Shown here: positions 12,401-27,361 of the stretch, piece by piece | Numbering within the stretch: the first letter of the stretch is position 1 | Layout: every line of letters begins with the position of its first letter | DNA from: Heloderma charlesbogerti | Lineage: Eukaryota; Chordata; Lepidosauria; Squamata; Helodermatidae | Direction: 5' to 3' | DNA length: 64,000 bases | Assembly (NCBI GenBank): GCA_026122225.1 | Contig: JANEZZ010002205.1 | Coordinates: 682,001-746,000, forward strand | Translations under genes and position numbers: made by a program | The notes under the pieces: generated by a model | Told to the model about the DNA's origin: nothing | The model's input: only the letters and a program-made list of their open reading frames with translations | The model's database searches: none

Positions 12401-15400
12401 CAGAAGGGAGACAACAGAGAGGGATAGGAGGAGAGCATGGCAGAGGCAAGGATAATGGATATAAAATCTGCATATGCAGTTATGTGTATTTTGAGATTCC
12501 CTTTAGTAGGGGTTGAGAACGGGGGGATTGAGCCAAACGCTTCACAAAAGAGATGAGTTCTTGGAGAGATTTGAAGGGACAGAGAGATGGAACCACTTGA
12601 ACAGCCATTCCAGGCCAAGGGCGGAAGATCTGGGGGAGCGAGAGGCACAGCAGGGATGTATCGGAATATAGAAGCAGAGATGGGCAGGGCAAGCCCATGG
12701 GGGAATATGCGAATTCATATTTCGTCTGAACTTCTTTCTGCACCTTGTTTAAAAACACACACACACAACTATGCCAACTATATATAAAAACATACTGGAA
12801 AGGGAACTATCTTGGAAACTGAATTGTGTGTGTGTGAGAGAGTAAACGAGAGAGAGAGAGAGAGAAGCAAGGCAGAGCCTATACTTTTATGTTTAGTTTA
12901 AGCTCAGATATAGAAAAGATTTATGAATGTGCTGGTAGATAAAATTGGGCTTGGATGGAGGATCAGGTGCCACTGACCACAGGATAGGGGTGGTTGCCTT
13001 ATGCTGTCCTTCTCCTTGATGGTGTATTGCCCCGGCCGTGGGTTTTGACCTCTTAATTTAGAGGTGCCAAGATAGTGATAAATCAGACCCAGGTTTACTT
13101 ACAAGGAGTACTTTGTTGAGTAACTTACAGCACACAGGCGTACCCAATGGTTGGATCAGACAGTTTCTCTGAACCCAGAGCCATGGGGTACAATGGGTTT
13201 TATACCACATATTAGCAATGAGGCAGCATGACAGCAGCAGGCGCCCCCTAGCCTTCATTCCCAGCATAGACTAACAGCACTTGGTTCTCAGCACTGCCAC
13301 CTGCAGCTTTAAGGTAAAAAACTTCACTTCCCAGGCACATCTTGATTAGATACTCTACTCATTAGTATGGAAGGTGCTAGGCCGCGCTGTCAGCCCTTTG
13401 ACTCATCTTCACATGCTCAGAGACTTACCAGCAAGGGAATTGCACTAATAATGAACTTAAGCAAGGCATTATGGATCTCTAGGCCCCTCTTAACACTACA
13501 GGTGACTTGGTTACGCTCCTGGGGCCAATACCGACGGGGAAGGCTTTGCGTGGACCAGCCACCCTCTCTAAACTGCTGGAGTGACTCTTGGATATGTAGG
13601 CTGCTCTGCCATCGCTTAGCGCCCAGTGTTCTCCCATGAATCCAGTATGGCGTTTCACAGCCAAAGATCTGGCTACATCTCAGCTTTCAATGGCTACTGG
13701 TCCTGATGGCTCTGTGCTACCTCCAGTACCAGAGGCAGCGAGCCTATGTACACCAGTTGCTGGGGAACATGGGTGGGAGAGTGCTGTTGCGCCCTTGTCC
13801 TGCTTGTGGTCTCCCGATCGACAGCTGGTCTGCCACTGTGTGAACAGAATGCTGGACTGGATGGACCCTTGGTCTGTTCTTGCAGGGCTCTTCTTAGGTT
13901 CTTGTGTTCAACTGCGGTGTTACGATCCAGGCTTTACTGGAAACGGAGATTTGACACTCTTAAAGTGAATTGTTTCAGAGCATAAAGAAGTCTCTTTGGT
14001 ACCTATCTCACAATATAATATTTCAAGAAACTAAAGTGAGAGGAGGAAAATCAAAGTTCGCTTGCTGCACTGGGGTGATAAAGGTTCTGAAAGCTATACG
14101 TACAAGCAACAGAGCAATCTTGCAACGAGAGCTCAGCTTTCATGTTAAAATTTGATGTTTTCTTAGGGAGTTTCGGTTTCTGCTGAACCAGCTGCAGCTG
14201 TCGTGCTCCCCCCACACCCACTCCCACCCCCTTCGTCACATCAGCCACTTGGTTCGGTTAGAAAGACGTTAAAGAGGAACATAAAGGCAAGACCGGAAGG
14301 AAACAATTTCATCTGAAGTATGAAAAGGTCAAGTGGGATGAAATTATTAAAAACTGACACACTAATAATGTTGTATTGTGTCCGGCCTCCAGCATAGGAA
14401 CGGGTGAAACCAGCCTCTCGAGTTTTGTGGAATAATTGACTCCTGAAGTTTTGCAAGCAAATCTCTGTGGAAATTCGAGGGCGCTCGGTGGATTCTGGGA
14501 GAGCTAACTGGGCCCGGCCAGGCTGTAGTCAGATTTTGTATGCAGCGGTTACAATGTCAAACCAGGACCGGGGAGACACAGGTTCAAATCCTCACTGGAC
14601 CACGACACATACTGGGTAACCTTGGACCAACTGTGCGTTCTCTGGGCCTAGCAGGGTTGTGAGGATAAAATGAGCGAGAGACCCTGTACAACATACATGT
14701 GTATGAGGTACACTTTCAGGTAGAAGAGGACAATATAGTACCGTATGAAGTATGATGATAGTAGAGCCAGCATGGTGTAGCGGCGAGAGTGTTGGACTGG
14801 GAGCCGGGAGATCCAGGTTCTAGTCCCCACTGGGCCGTGGAAGCTCACTGGGTGACTTTGGGCCAGTCACAGACGCTCAGCCCAACCCACCTCCCAGGGT
14901 GGTTGTGAGGATAAAATGGAGGAGGAGCAGGATAATTTAATACCAGCCAGATGGGCGATTAATAAATTTAATAAATAAAAATAAATAAATAATATAAGCA
15001 GCCTTGGGTTCCCTAAGGAGGAAAAAAGGCAGGATATAATTATTTATTTATTTATTTATGGTTGTGTCAGAGGGCTTCACAGAAAATATGTGAAGGAGGA
15101 TAATGTAAGCCGCCTTGGGTTCCTTGCAAGAGGAAAAAAGGGCGGGGTATAAATGCAATAAATAAATGAATAAATAAGAATATGAGTTTCAAGGAGGCAT
15201 CTGGAGGGAGGGGTTGACACTGGTCTTCTGGAAGCCAGTTTCAGGTATAAGGGGCTGTAAGGAAAAAGGGAATGAGTCTGTCCAAGGGCACAGGGCCTGA
15301 GGGTCTCCTGAGCTGGAAGAACGAAGTCACAGGCAGGGATGTGTCAGGCTGTGAGAGCAGAGAGAGTGCGGACAAGGCCAAGAAGGGGTTTAAAAGTGAG

Positions 15401-18400
15401 GAGAGTGTTGGACTGCAACTCCCATCATCCTCAGCCGGCTTGGCCAATGGTCAGGAATGCTGAAAGTACCTTTGCAGTTGTGGCTGTCAGCATGGCCGAC
15501 AGGAGGTTCCATTCCACTTTGAGCTGAATTCAGCCTTGCTTACTGCATCTCGGTTTGGATGAGCATTGAGCGGTGAGGCGGAGTGTGTTACATAATGCAA
15601 ACTGTGCATTTGGGAAGTTTCCCCCTCCTCCTCCTCCTCCTCCTGTGTAAATTTGCATGAGTGATGACTTTGAACCCTGGCAAGGGAACAGTTTGATCTG
15701 GACGCTCTGTCCCTGGTAATAAGCATTCAGAAGCAGGCTGGCAAGTCTTTGGCAGCTTGCTCTTTTCTTCTCTTTCCCCCCCAAGCAAATGTTTTAATAT
15801 GGTCAGGAAATGGTATGTGCAGCAAAGAACAGCTTTCAGGGCAGCTTTGAGTTCTACAGGGTTGCTTGCAGTCTAGTTAGTTAAAATTAAAATAAGTTCA
15901 GTAGGGTCAAGTTCCTCACCTGACTTTAAATAGTTTCCAAGTATCTCCTTGTACCTGTTCAAACGACTGACGAAAGAAGGGCAGGGAACTAGCTGTACTC
16001 CTCCAGAGTTCTTGTGCTGTCCTCTTGAGAACCCCTTAGCTAAAGAACAATGGTGCCATCTTGCACACATTAACTAAGGCGGAATGTAGAAATGCTGCCT
16101 GTGTTACATCTTCCTTAGCCAAACTGGGCATGCAGAAGACAGATGAAGGACGTGGCTGATTGGGTCTTTGGGGATGAAGGGGGTCTACTTGAGTTGACTC
16201 ACTACCAATGGTCCTACTAGCCTGTTCTGGATTCTACAGGGCCTTCTCCCTTCATGGATGGGCTCTGATCCTGCAAGGAATTCCAGCTCCAGGCAGATGC
16301 TTGAGAAGCTTGAGTAGTTCCTAGGCTTCATTAGGAGTAGATGGCCACAACCTCCCCCCTCCAGCGCCCCCCCCCCCAAATGAAAGATATACACAGGCCA
16401 AGTACCCCAGTTTTTCACCGTTGGAAGAGTCAAGACGTAGTGCTTTCTTTAGACTGTAGCAATTCAAGTTGCAGGGAGGGTTTTACATGTTTGAATGTTC
16501 CTCGATCATGTGAGGAGCGTGGGGAACACCTTCCTGAATGCAAAGCCTGGGAGAAGGCTGTCTCTCCATGACATGCAAAATTTTGACATGCAAGTAGGAT
16601 GGCTGATAGCCTTGTGCGTTAAGTATAAGGGAGCATTCAAACACCAAAACCTCTGCAACCTGTGTCTCGGTGGTGCGATCTAGGAAATGCATTTATGGCT
16701 CAATGCCCTGTTAGATTTGAGGCAGCCTAAGCATTGGCGTGTTATTTTTACTTTATTTATTTACAATATTTATATGCCGCTCCACATCAAAGATTTCGGA
16801 GTGGTGAGCAGCAAGATAAAAGAATAAAATCCCATAATTAAAACAATTACAACGTATTTTTTTAAAAAACAGATTCTGAAAATAATAAAGGCTCTCAGAA
16901 TAATGTCTTCAGAAGGCGTTGGCGCCTGCCTGACCTCCAAAGGCAGGGAATTCCACAGGAAGGGGGCCACAACGCCAAAGGCTCTCTTCCTGATGAACTC
17001 CAGCCGGTCCATAGGTCCATGTGGAACCACCAGGAGCAAGCCCTCCAATGACCTCAGTGACCAGGCAGGTTGGTAAAGAAGAAGGCACTGTCTCAGGTAT
17101 CCTGGTCCCAAGTTGTTTAAGGCTTTGTACACTAGTTCCACTACCTTAAACCTGGCCCGGTAGCAAATAGGCAGCCAGTGCAGTTCTGTCAGCAAAGGAG
17201 TTGCATGCTGAAAAGGGGCCGCTCCTAGCAACAGCCCAGCTGCTGCATTCTGCACCAGCTCCAGCTTCTGGACCAGCCTCAAGGGCAGCCCCACACAGAG
17301 CGCATTGCAGTAATCCAGTCTTGAGGTTACTGGCACCTGTACCACTGTGGCCAGGCTATCCCTGTCCAGGAGAGGCCGTAGCTGGCAAACCAGCCGAAGC
17401 TGGCAAAAGGCACCCCAATCCGCAGCGGCCACTTGGGCCTCCAGCGACAATGATGGATCTAGGAGGAACCCCAGACTACAAACCTGATCTTTCAGAGGGA
17501 GCGTGACCACATCCAGAACAGGCACTGTGCCTATCTCCAGGACTCGGGATCCACCCACCCACAGGGCTTCCGTCTTGCCAGGATTCAGCTCCAGTTTATT
17601 GGCCCTCATCCAGCCCACTAACTGAGTATAGACACTGATCCAGGACTTGCACAGCCTCTCCTGATTCTGATGTCAGAGGGAGATAGAGCCGCATTTATCT
17701 TAATGATAAATGTGAATGGTAAGCCACTGTAGACTGACGTACAGGTATTCTTATGTATGCAGGATTCTTCAACTTCAGGGCGAAAAACATTTGGAGGTAA
17801 AAATCACATTGCTGGGTTGATTTTGTCTCACCAGCTTATCTTGGGATGTGAATGGTTGTGAATTGTGGCCCTTTCTTGTTTCTTTATTGATTTGTCATCA
17901 ATAGCGAAGTTGTCATTTGTGACCCTTGCATACCACTGAATATAATAAAATCTCTCAGTGGTTTATTTATTTATATCCCACTTTTTTCCTCCTCCTCTCC
18001 ATTTTATCCTCACAATAATAACCCTGTGAGGTAGGCTAGGCTGAGAGTTTGTGACTGGCCCAAAATCACCCAGTCAGCTTCATGGCTGAGTGGGGACTAA
18101 AACCCAGATCGCCCAACTCCCAGTCCAACGCTCTAGCCACTACACCATGCTGTTTCACAAAACATATTAAAATACATTTAAATACACTATTAAAAACACA
18201 ACATTAAAAATACTTCCAACTACAGTAAAAACAATTCAAGGAGAGGTAAAATGGAGCAGCATGATTAATTTACCTACAGCCCAGGGGAAGCCTGGGTGAA
18301 CAAGGGTGTTTTCAGGAGGGGTTTAAAAAATGTCTCATTTTCTGCCTCCTGGACTGCACGAGGGAGGGTCTTCTGGGAGGCAGGGTGCCACTACAGGGAA

Positions 18401-21400
18401 GCCCCCCCCCCCAGTCGGGGTTCTTCACAGCAGCATTCTGTTCTTTTTGGAATGACCAGCAAGGCCTCCTTCTTATTGATCCTAAAGGTCATTTCCAAAC
18501 TGGAAAAAGTGCAGAAAAAGGGCAACTAAAATGATCACGGGGCTGGAACATCTCCCCTCTGAGAGAAGGTTACAAAAGCTGGGATTGCTTAGCTTGGAAA
18601 AAAGGAGGGTCAGGGGAGACATGATAGAGGTCTACAAAATTATGCGTGATGTGGAGAATATGGATAGGGAGACCTTTTTCTCCTTCTCTAATACTAGAAC
18701 CCCAACAGGGTCATCCCATGAAGCTGATTGTTGGGAGATTTAGGACAGATAAAAGGAAGGGCTTCTTCACACAGCACGTAGGTAAACTATGGAATTCTGT
18801 ACCTCAAGATGTAGTGATGGCTGCCAATTTGAATGTCTTTAAAAGGGGGGTAGACAAATTCCTGGAGCAGAAGGCTGTCAATGGCTACTAGTCCTGATGG
18901 CTCTGTGCTACCTCCAATACCAGAGGCATCGAGCCTATGTGCACCAGTTGCTGGGGACCATGGGCGGGAGGGTGCTGTTGCGCTCATGACCTGCTTGTGG
19001 GTTCTGGTTGACAGCTGGTTGGCCATTGTGTGAACAGAATGCTGGACTAGATGGACCCTTGGTCTGATCCAGCAGGGCTCTTCTTATGTTCTTATGCCAC
19101 CTGGGTATGTAGAAGGGAAGGTGGTCTGCTACACAGGCATCCCAGGGAAAAGGCACCTTCCGTATCCAGCAGTAGTACAGTCTGCTCTTCTTATACCATC
19201 CCCATGTATATCTCTGTCAACTGTGTAGCCTCACTGAAGGCCAACTCAGGTTAACACGTTCTGAGCACATGACCTGGAGTCCCAGGGCTGTTCTGCATGT
19301 GTCCCTCAACACCATTCGACATAGTGCTATGTAGGTGCAGAGTCATTCCCAGATCGTGGACTGCCTTCCACCCCACCCCACCCATCCCATGTAGTGCTTC
19401 GTGTGGCTCTGCTCATCACCGAGTGCATACAACATGCATCTTCCCCGAAGGGTTGTTGGACAAAAGGGCTCAATCTTGGCCAAGGGACTGGGATAGTGCA
19501 GGCAAACACAGGCACGAATAAGGCTACCTCCTTGCCAAGATTCTTGAGGCGGTGGGTGGGGAGCCCTGCCACTGCCACTCAGCACTTCAGTTCGTCTCCT
19601 GCCTCCTCTGTTAAGCAAAAACTTGTGTTTGATATTTTGGTGACTTGTTTGAATTCCGATTTTGTTTTAAAATGGGCTAAAAGGCAGAAGAATAACCCAC
19701 TTCTAAAAATTACATGAATTAGTGGACAACTCAAAAGTCTGTGAAGGCTTGACTTCCTGGCACGAATAGGACTAGCCTAGCCCTGCAGCAACCTTCCACT
19801 GTGCGGGAACTGGTTCTAGTAAAAACGATGTTCACTCCAGCTGAATGTGCGTATGGTTGCTTTCTAACGTCTGAAAAAAGACCCTGCTGGATCCAGTCTA
19901 GATGTTAGAGAAGCATGTGGAGATGCCAGGTAGCACTGTCTGTTGTATGTTTTTTATGTTTTTAAATTTTGCAAATTATATTTTTAATGTTTTTAATCTT
20001 TGTAAACCACCCAGAGAGCTTTGGCTGTGGGGCGGTATAGAAATGTAATTAATCCTCTCCTGGCTCAAACATACCCATACCGTACGCTCAGCATCTAAGG
20101 TCCTCCGCCAGGAGCCTACTCCAAGAGAGGCTCAGAAGACAACAACAAGGGAGAGGGCCTTCTCAGTAGTGGCCCCCCAGTTGTGGAACGATCTCCCCAA
20201 TGAGGCCCACCTGGTGCCAACATTGTTATCTTTTTGGCGGCAGGTCAAGTCTTCTCTCTTTTCCCAGGCATTTCCAGCATGTGATGAGTTTTAATTGATC
20301 CTGGATTTGTTTTATGGCTTTTAGATATGTGCTGTCTTTGTGTATGCCGCTTGTGTGTGTGTTTTTTTATATTCTGAATTTTGCATATGTTCTTACCTTT
20401 GTAAGCCGCCCAGAGAGCTTTGTCTATGGGGCGGTATTGAAATGTTGTTGATGATGGTGATGGCTGAAACAGCCTGGAAGGAAGACATAGAATCCACTAG
20501 GATATTCCTGGGGTCGAAGAGTTTAGGAAGTCGCTGCTAAGCTTTCCAGGCAGCCCCTCTGGTTCCCGTGAAGAGATGTGCCGCTTTTTCGGGTCGCACG
20601 TGGAAAGTGCTGCTTTTCTTCCCTGCCCAGCTGGAATTCTGGAATTTGTGGAGATTGGGGGGGGGGAGTAGGAAACCCCTCCTGCCCTCCCAAGGCAACC
20701 CCTTCATACACTAAGAAAACTGGATCAAAGGCAACAAAGCGTGGAAGGGTAAGCGAGGGGCTTTCCCCCCTGGGAAACGGATTGCCTTGTTCGGGACGTC
20801 TCTGTCAACGGGATGCAGGCATGCTGGATGGTGCGGGTGAGAGGGTGGCAGGGTGGATGAGAGAAAGAGACTTCTACGCAACTCATCAGCCTGTTCTAAT
20901 CCAGATGACAAGTTGCTTTACCAGTAGCAACTGGTACTTGCTTGCTGCATGTAGGAAACCCTTTTGCAATTATTAAAAGGGGGCGGGGGGGGGGAGAGAG
21001 AACAGAATGCCTGTCTTCCCCTTTTCCGAAAAGTTATCTTTTCAAGAGCATTACTTGTTTATTAAAGTGTGTCTTGCCCGTTCCATGAACCCGCCAGTGA
21101 CTCTCCAATTGGGGTCACTCCAAGTTCATTCCCTGGACTTTTGACTGCCTTCTGTGTATGTGAAAACAGCCGGCAGCTCCTGCAGGGATCACTCACTCAG
21201 GCCTGTAACACAAAACTATTGCCCGTAGGCACCTGCTGGCCAGCTTCACAGGAGTGCCTTGGGGGCATCCCCCCTTCCACGTCAGGCATCTGTGGAAGTG
21301 GAGAAAAACTGGGCCCTCCTCCTGCCGCCCCCGATCCTCTGGGCTAATCAGGCATCCATATAGACAACTTGTCAGGGGTCTTCGTGGACAACCCAGAAAC

Positions 21401-24400
21401 ACGCGATTGTCAGAATGCATTACGAGGATGAGTCAATGAGGAGATGCGAGCTAATTTCGAGGCCTCTGCTTGGGTTATGCGCCTCATGTGGGGATGGAGA
21501 GAATGCCACCAGGGTTGACGGTAGTAACTAGAGCTGTGTGCAAATGGCCTCTTGAAATTCTCCACCGTACTTGCAGGCAGAGAAATTTGGGAGACCGTTT
21601 CACCGAATTTCTCCAGGGGGAGGAGAAATTCTCAACAGTTTCTCCCTGGTGGGGCTCCCCATTGGCAGGGCTTGTAACATAGCTTCTTTCTTTCTTTCTA
21701 AGGGTTTTGGGGGTCTTCATGCTGCAACAGCATCAACTGTCTTGGCAGATCAGCCCTCCATTTGCATCCGCCGCAATGTAGGTGGGGGCAGTGTTGTGTT
21801 CAGCTCCGGGGATGAGGTGGCGTTAGTGCTCTGCCAAAATCTGTCCTCTAGTTTCCCGAGGAGGAAATGCATATAATACTAGAACCTGGGATCATCCAGT
21901 GAAGCTAAATGGAGGGAGATTCAGAACAAGTAAAGGGAAGTACGTCACACAGCGCATAGTTAAAGTGTGGCATTCGCTCATGCAAGTTGTGGTGATAGCC
22001 GCCAACTTGGATGACTTTAAAAGGGGAGCAGACAAATTCATGTAAGATAAGGCTATCGATAGCTGCTAGAAAAGGTGACTATTACCTCCAGGGGCCATAG
22101 CCAAGTGATATAGCACTTGCTTTGCATGCTGGAGGTCTCAGGTTTGACCCCAGCACCTCCAGGTAGGGCTGACAAAATTCCTGTCTGAAACCCTGGAATG
22201 CTTCTGTCAGTCAGTGTCAACAATACTGAGCTAGATGGATCAGTGGTCCGGCTTGCTATAAGGCAGCTTCCTATGTAAGTATCCCTCAGAATACCAGTTG
22301 CAGAGGACCATAAACAGGAGGGGGCTGTTGCACTCCTTTCTTGTTCGTGGACTTCCTAGAGTAGGGATATATGAGAATTTTGTTTCAGTTCTCAGATCAC
22401 TCAGAAATGCCCCGTTCGCAATCCTCAATGCGAATGGGAGCTCATTTTCTCCTAGAAATATTTGTAGATTCCCAAACTTCCGTTTGCGTTCCGAGAATGT
22501 GTACTTGAAAAATGCCCATCTTTCCCAAAAGGCAAAACTTTCAAATTCCTTTCAAAGTCTGCACAACTTTCTTAAAAAGCACAATTTTCTTAAAATCCAC
22601 ACATTTTAAATCACCCACACTTTTGTCTGGGAGAAAATTGCACGATTTTGAAAATTTGCACAAATTTAGAATTTTTCCTGTAACTTTCACGTTCGATGGC
22701 TATTTGTTGTCAACAGTTTTCCCAGCTGTGCAAAACAAACGGCGAGCACAAACGTGAGTGCAAATCAAGGGGAGACCAGCAGTGAGCTGTTGTGCAGTCT
22801 GGTGAGCTCAAATATCATTCATTTGCCCATCCCTAACCTATAGGCATCTGGTTGTCCATTATGGGAACAGAATGCTAGACTGAATAGTCCTTTGGTCTGA
22901 TCCAGCAGAGCTGCTCTTATGTTCTTGAGCAGCCTTGAGCAATACGTAGTGTCGTATATGAGCAGCAAATTCTGAGCACCTGTCAGGGTGGACACTGAGC
23001 CCATAGAATTCCAGAGCAGTTCTGATTCTGAGGTGGAGCAGCCGCTCCTGGGAGAGGAGCGCGCTCATCCTTCCTAGGGCCAACAGCTGGCAGAGATTCC
23101 TCCCACCGGCATTCCTGACATAGATAGCAGTCCCAGGAGTGAGAGAGCGCGGGAAGAAGACTTGCTGGACGCGCGATGCCGACGCAGGGAGCAGCGCCAA
23201 ATGGAGGGCGCAGAAAGGAGGCGTAGTGCCCGGTTGCGCGCAAACAATGGTTGCGCCCAGAGGATCCAAGGGAAAAGGGGAGGGACTCTCCCTAGCCCAT
23301 AAGTTCAGGGTCTGCCAGTGATTCTCTTTCAAACGGGGACCAACTTTTCCAACTTAGGGCATAGGTACTCTGCTGCTCATAGCTGGTTGCTAACAGTAGA
23401 GTTGTTAAGTTGTAAAAGAGGAATAAAGCTTTGAAAAGAATCCCTGTGTCTGGACTTGGCTACTGGATTAGACTGAAAGAGGCCGCCAAGAAGCCCTTGA
23501 CAGCACCAAAAGTCTTCCCTCTCACCCAGTCTAAGAATAAAATCCAGTTGGCTACCATATGGTCATAAGTAGGAAGATCCTGTGTTGCTTTTATCCTACA
23601 TTTTAAATATATGTTTAATGTACTGTTACATTTACTTTCTAAGGATTAGCGGGGCCTTTTTTGTGGTGACGTTGTTCCCCAGTGTTGGAATGTTCTCCCC
23701 TTGGGACTTCTTGTTTGGCACATAGTTTTCTGAGTGTTGGGCACCAGGCTTTTCATTTTGTACATTTCCACCAATCACAGAATCACAGATTAGCGGGGTT
23801 GGAAGGGGCCTACAAGACCATTGGGTCCGACGCCCTGCTCGATGCAGGAATCCAAGTCAGAGCATTCCTGACAGATGGCTGTCCAGCCTCGTCTTGAGTG
23901 CCTCCCGTGTGGGAGAGCCCACTGCCTCCCTGGGGAGCCTTCTGCATGTAAAGCAGGGGCTCTGCCACTGAGCTACAGTGGGAGTGCTGTTCTTGTTGCC
24001 AGCTTGAAAGAACGATTGCCCCTGGGATAGGGGTCCTGCCTGACCTTTGAGCCCCAGCAAATGGGGTCTGATACCTAATTCAGCTTCTTTTCACATTTTC
24101 ACCTAGTCCACCACCTAAAATTAATCTCCAGGTTTGCCAATATAAAAACTGTAATATTTCTCCTTACCGCTGCACTCTGCGTAACAAGGAGCCTGTGTGC
24201 TTCGCTTAAGGCTGGAGGGAGATCTGGGTGACTGCTGTATTTCATATTTTCAAAAATGGAGAATCAGCCATTGTGTGTGTTTCTTTCTCCAAACATCCTT
24301 TGATGTAACCTGAAACCTGTCTAGTGTAGTATTCAGGAGAGCATAATTCAACGAAGTCTGCCATCTCTTCCTCTACTCCATCTTAAATCTGTGACCAGTG

Positions 24401-27361
24401 CAGACTTTATGGCTTAACCAAAGCAGCTTCTTTTTTTTCTCTCCTTCCTTTCCTCAGTTCAGTTAACATCCAGTCTGATGAAGAGTTCTGGAGTACTCAA
24501 GGGTGTGCTCACTTATTTTATTATTATTACTTATTTATTTATTTCATTGCTATCCTGCCTTTTTTTCCTCTTGAAAGGAACCCACGGTGGCTTACATGAA
24601 CCTCCTGCTCTCCATTTTATCCTCACAACAACCCTATGAGGTAGGTTAGGCTGAGAGTTAGCGACTGGCCCAAAGTCACCCAATGAGCTTCATGGTCGAG
24701 TGGGGACTTGAACCCAGAGCTCCCAAGTTTCAGTCCAACACTCTAACCACTACACCACACTGGCTCTCTTATTTTGTGATGTTTTGGTTGGTCCTAATAA
24801 AAGTATCAGTAGATTGTAGATTACAGTAGATTGTATCTCTTCCCCCGCCACCCCCGGGTTGTTGCATTATTTTTGAAGTGTGTCCACTGAACTTAACGTC
24901 TGCGTCCTTTTGGGTTAACTGCTGGGGCCTCACTGAAAATGTCTGAAAAATGACAACGTAGGATATAATTTTTTAAAATGTGTTTACGGAGTAAAAAGAG
25001 AGCCAGTGTGGTGTAGTGGCTAGAGTGTTGGACTGGGAGCCAGGAGATCTGGGTTCTAGTCCCCACTCGGCCATGGAAGCTCACTGGGTGACTTTGGGCC
25101 AGTCACAGACTCTCAGCCCAACCTACCTCACAGGGTTCTTGTTGTGAGGCTAAAATGGAGAGTAGGAGGGTTATGTACGCCACCTTGGGTTCCTCAAAAG
25201 AGGAAAAAAAGTGGGATATAAATGTAATAAATAAAGGAGCCTGTTGTGCTGGATGCTTTTGACTTCAAAAGTGGCACAGAAATGTATTAAACATTAACCT
25301 GACCTTGTGATCCACAGCAAAAGTGAGGAAACCCAAAGGTAAAGGACTGGCCATGCATCTTTTAATTCAATCTCTTCTGTCTGAATGTTGTGTGCATTTC
25401 ATAATCCTTTGCAAAAGTGACTGGTGTTGCTGAGCACAGCAGTGGGGATTGAGAAACTTGAATTGCCATTTTAAACTTTGCATTTCCTTACTTTTTGTCA
25501 AGCACTAGCCGTCTTCTCTATCTCATGCGCTAGGCTCAGCTATAGCAACATATACATTGCACAACATCACAGGGACTTAGCTGTGAGCAGCTCCACTCCA
25601 AAGTTAGCCGAATAAAGAAGAGCTTTGGCGAGAATTGCTCGCTATGCTTGCACACATCATGAAATTATTATTATTAATTACCTTTCTATACCGCCCCGTA
25701 GTCAAAAATCTCCCAAAATAAGTTCTGGGAGTTTCCCATTCCTAATCAGACAGATGAGGTAGGGCTGCACAAAAGTTCTTTGGAGTGGCTGGTAGAAATT
25801 TAGATCCCGCTTTGTTTTGTAAAGAAAACTCAAAGTGGATTACAACGCAAACATGCACAGAATTTCCTCTAATGAACTCAGGTGGTGAGTGTCAATGGAT
25901 GTGCAGCCAAAATAGAGCTACTGAGAAAAGAGTGACGGAGGTATTGGGATGCTCACGATGCAAATGGGTAGAAAAATCTTTCGGGAAGGGGAGGGGGAGT
26001 AAAACAAACAAACTCAGCCCTATGAGAACATGCTTACTAGCTGCAGGAAACCAACAGTAACTCTCTAGGGAAGGAGTTTCACAATCTAGCCACCAGAAAA
26101 GGAAAGGCCCAACTATCTCAAGTTGAACTGGCATCTAAGAATATCTGGTTCAAACCCATGCTGTACGATGAAGGTCACTTTAGTCACTCTGAGTAAGCAG
26201 CTAGCTCTCAGCTGTTCTACCTCACAGGGTTGTTTTGGGGACAACATGGGATCTCCCCACCACCACCACCACTTCCTGCATTCCATGAGGATTCAAATAC
26301 AGCTCAAAACAAACACACAAGATGCAAGAGACCTAACAAAACTGCACTAGACCAAAAAGAACGCAAGAGCCCTGCTGGATCTGACCAAGGGTCCATCCAG
26401 GCCAGCATTCGGTTCACACAGTGGCCAACCAGCTGCCCACGGGAAACCACAAGCAGGACAGGAGTGCAACAGCACCCTCCCGCCCATGTTCCCCAGCGAC
26501 TGCAGTACATAGGCATACTGCCTCTGATACTGGAGGAAGCACATAGCCATCTCTTCTCCCAGTCATTTGGCAGCGTATAATGAGTCTCTTGATTGTCTCC
26601 GGCTGATTGTTTTAAATGGTTTTAGATATACGTTGTTGTTGTGTGTGTGTTGTTTGTTTTATGTCATTATATGAATGTTTTTTCAATATTTTATATAGTG
26701 TGTTTTAATGGTTTTTAATTTTTGTGACCCGCCCAGAGAGCTTCAGCCATGGGGCGATGTAGAAATATAATAAATGAAATCGGGACTAGTAGCCACTGAT
26801 AGCCTTCTCCTCCATGAATTTGTCTACCCCCCTTTTAAAGCCATCCAAATTGGTGGCCATCGCCACATTTTTTTGCTAGCCATCGTTTAACTCTGTGCTG
26901 TGTGAAGAAGGACTTGCTTTTGTCTGTCCCGAAACTCCCACCAATCAGCTTCATGGGATGACCCCAGTGGGTCCCAGTATTACGAGAGATGGAGAAAAAT
27001 GTCTCTACACCATGCATTATTTTGTAGACCTCTATCATACCTCCCCTAAAGTGCTGTTATAAGATGTTTATAAACGAAGCACTTGACGGTATATATCACA
27101 TTATAAAGAGACTGAATATTTCCAATGCCTGTATACCATTTATAACAGTCATATCCATGTCCTAGCAACTGTATCAGCCATAATCGCATAACATATATGA
27201 CAGATTAATTACAATGGATGATTCACATCAAAATGATATGACTGACGTGGTTGTTATGATTGTTTATAAATCCAGATAATTCATTTCTCTTCTGTTTCGA
27301 TGTGTACCATTTTTGTGAACCGCCCAGAAAGCTTCGGCTATTGGGCGGTATAGAAATGAAA

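Larger units (their letters stand above)
21876..22926 (+). mobile_element. CR1-type LINE 3' end with two nested insertions
   Basis: CR1 sequence at 21876-22075, 22277-22361 and 22836-22926 forms one continuous element. A tRNA-derived SINE (22090-22276) and a hAT-like MITE (22362-22835) interrupt it. Confidence 0.75.

Noticed and set aside
16770..17618. 282-codon host gene on the minus strand
   Set aside because: The wording is that of an L2 LINE reverse-transcriptase C-terminus followed by an L2 3' end.
20578..20976. 132-codon open frame
   Set aside because: It has low-complexity and poly-G segments and no recognisable motif or splice context.
23139..23321. Coding frame in CpG-rich DNA
   Set aside because: It lies wholly inside the solo LTR.
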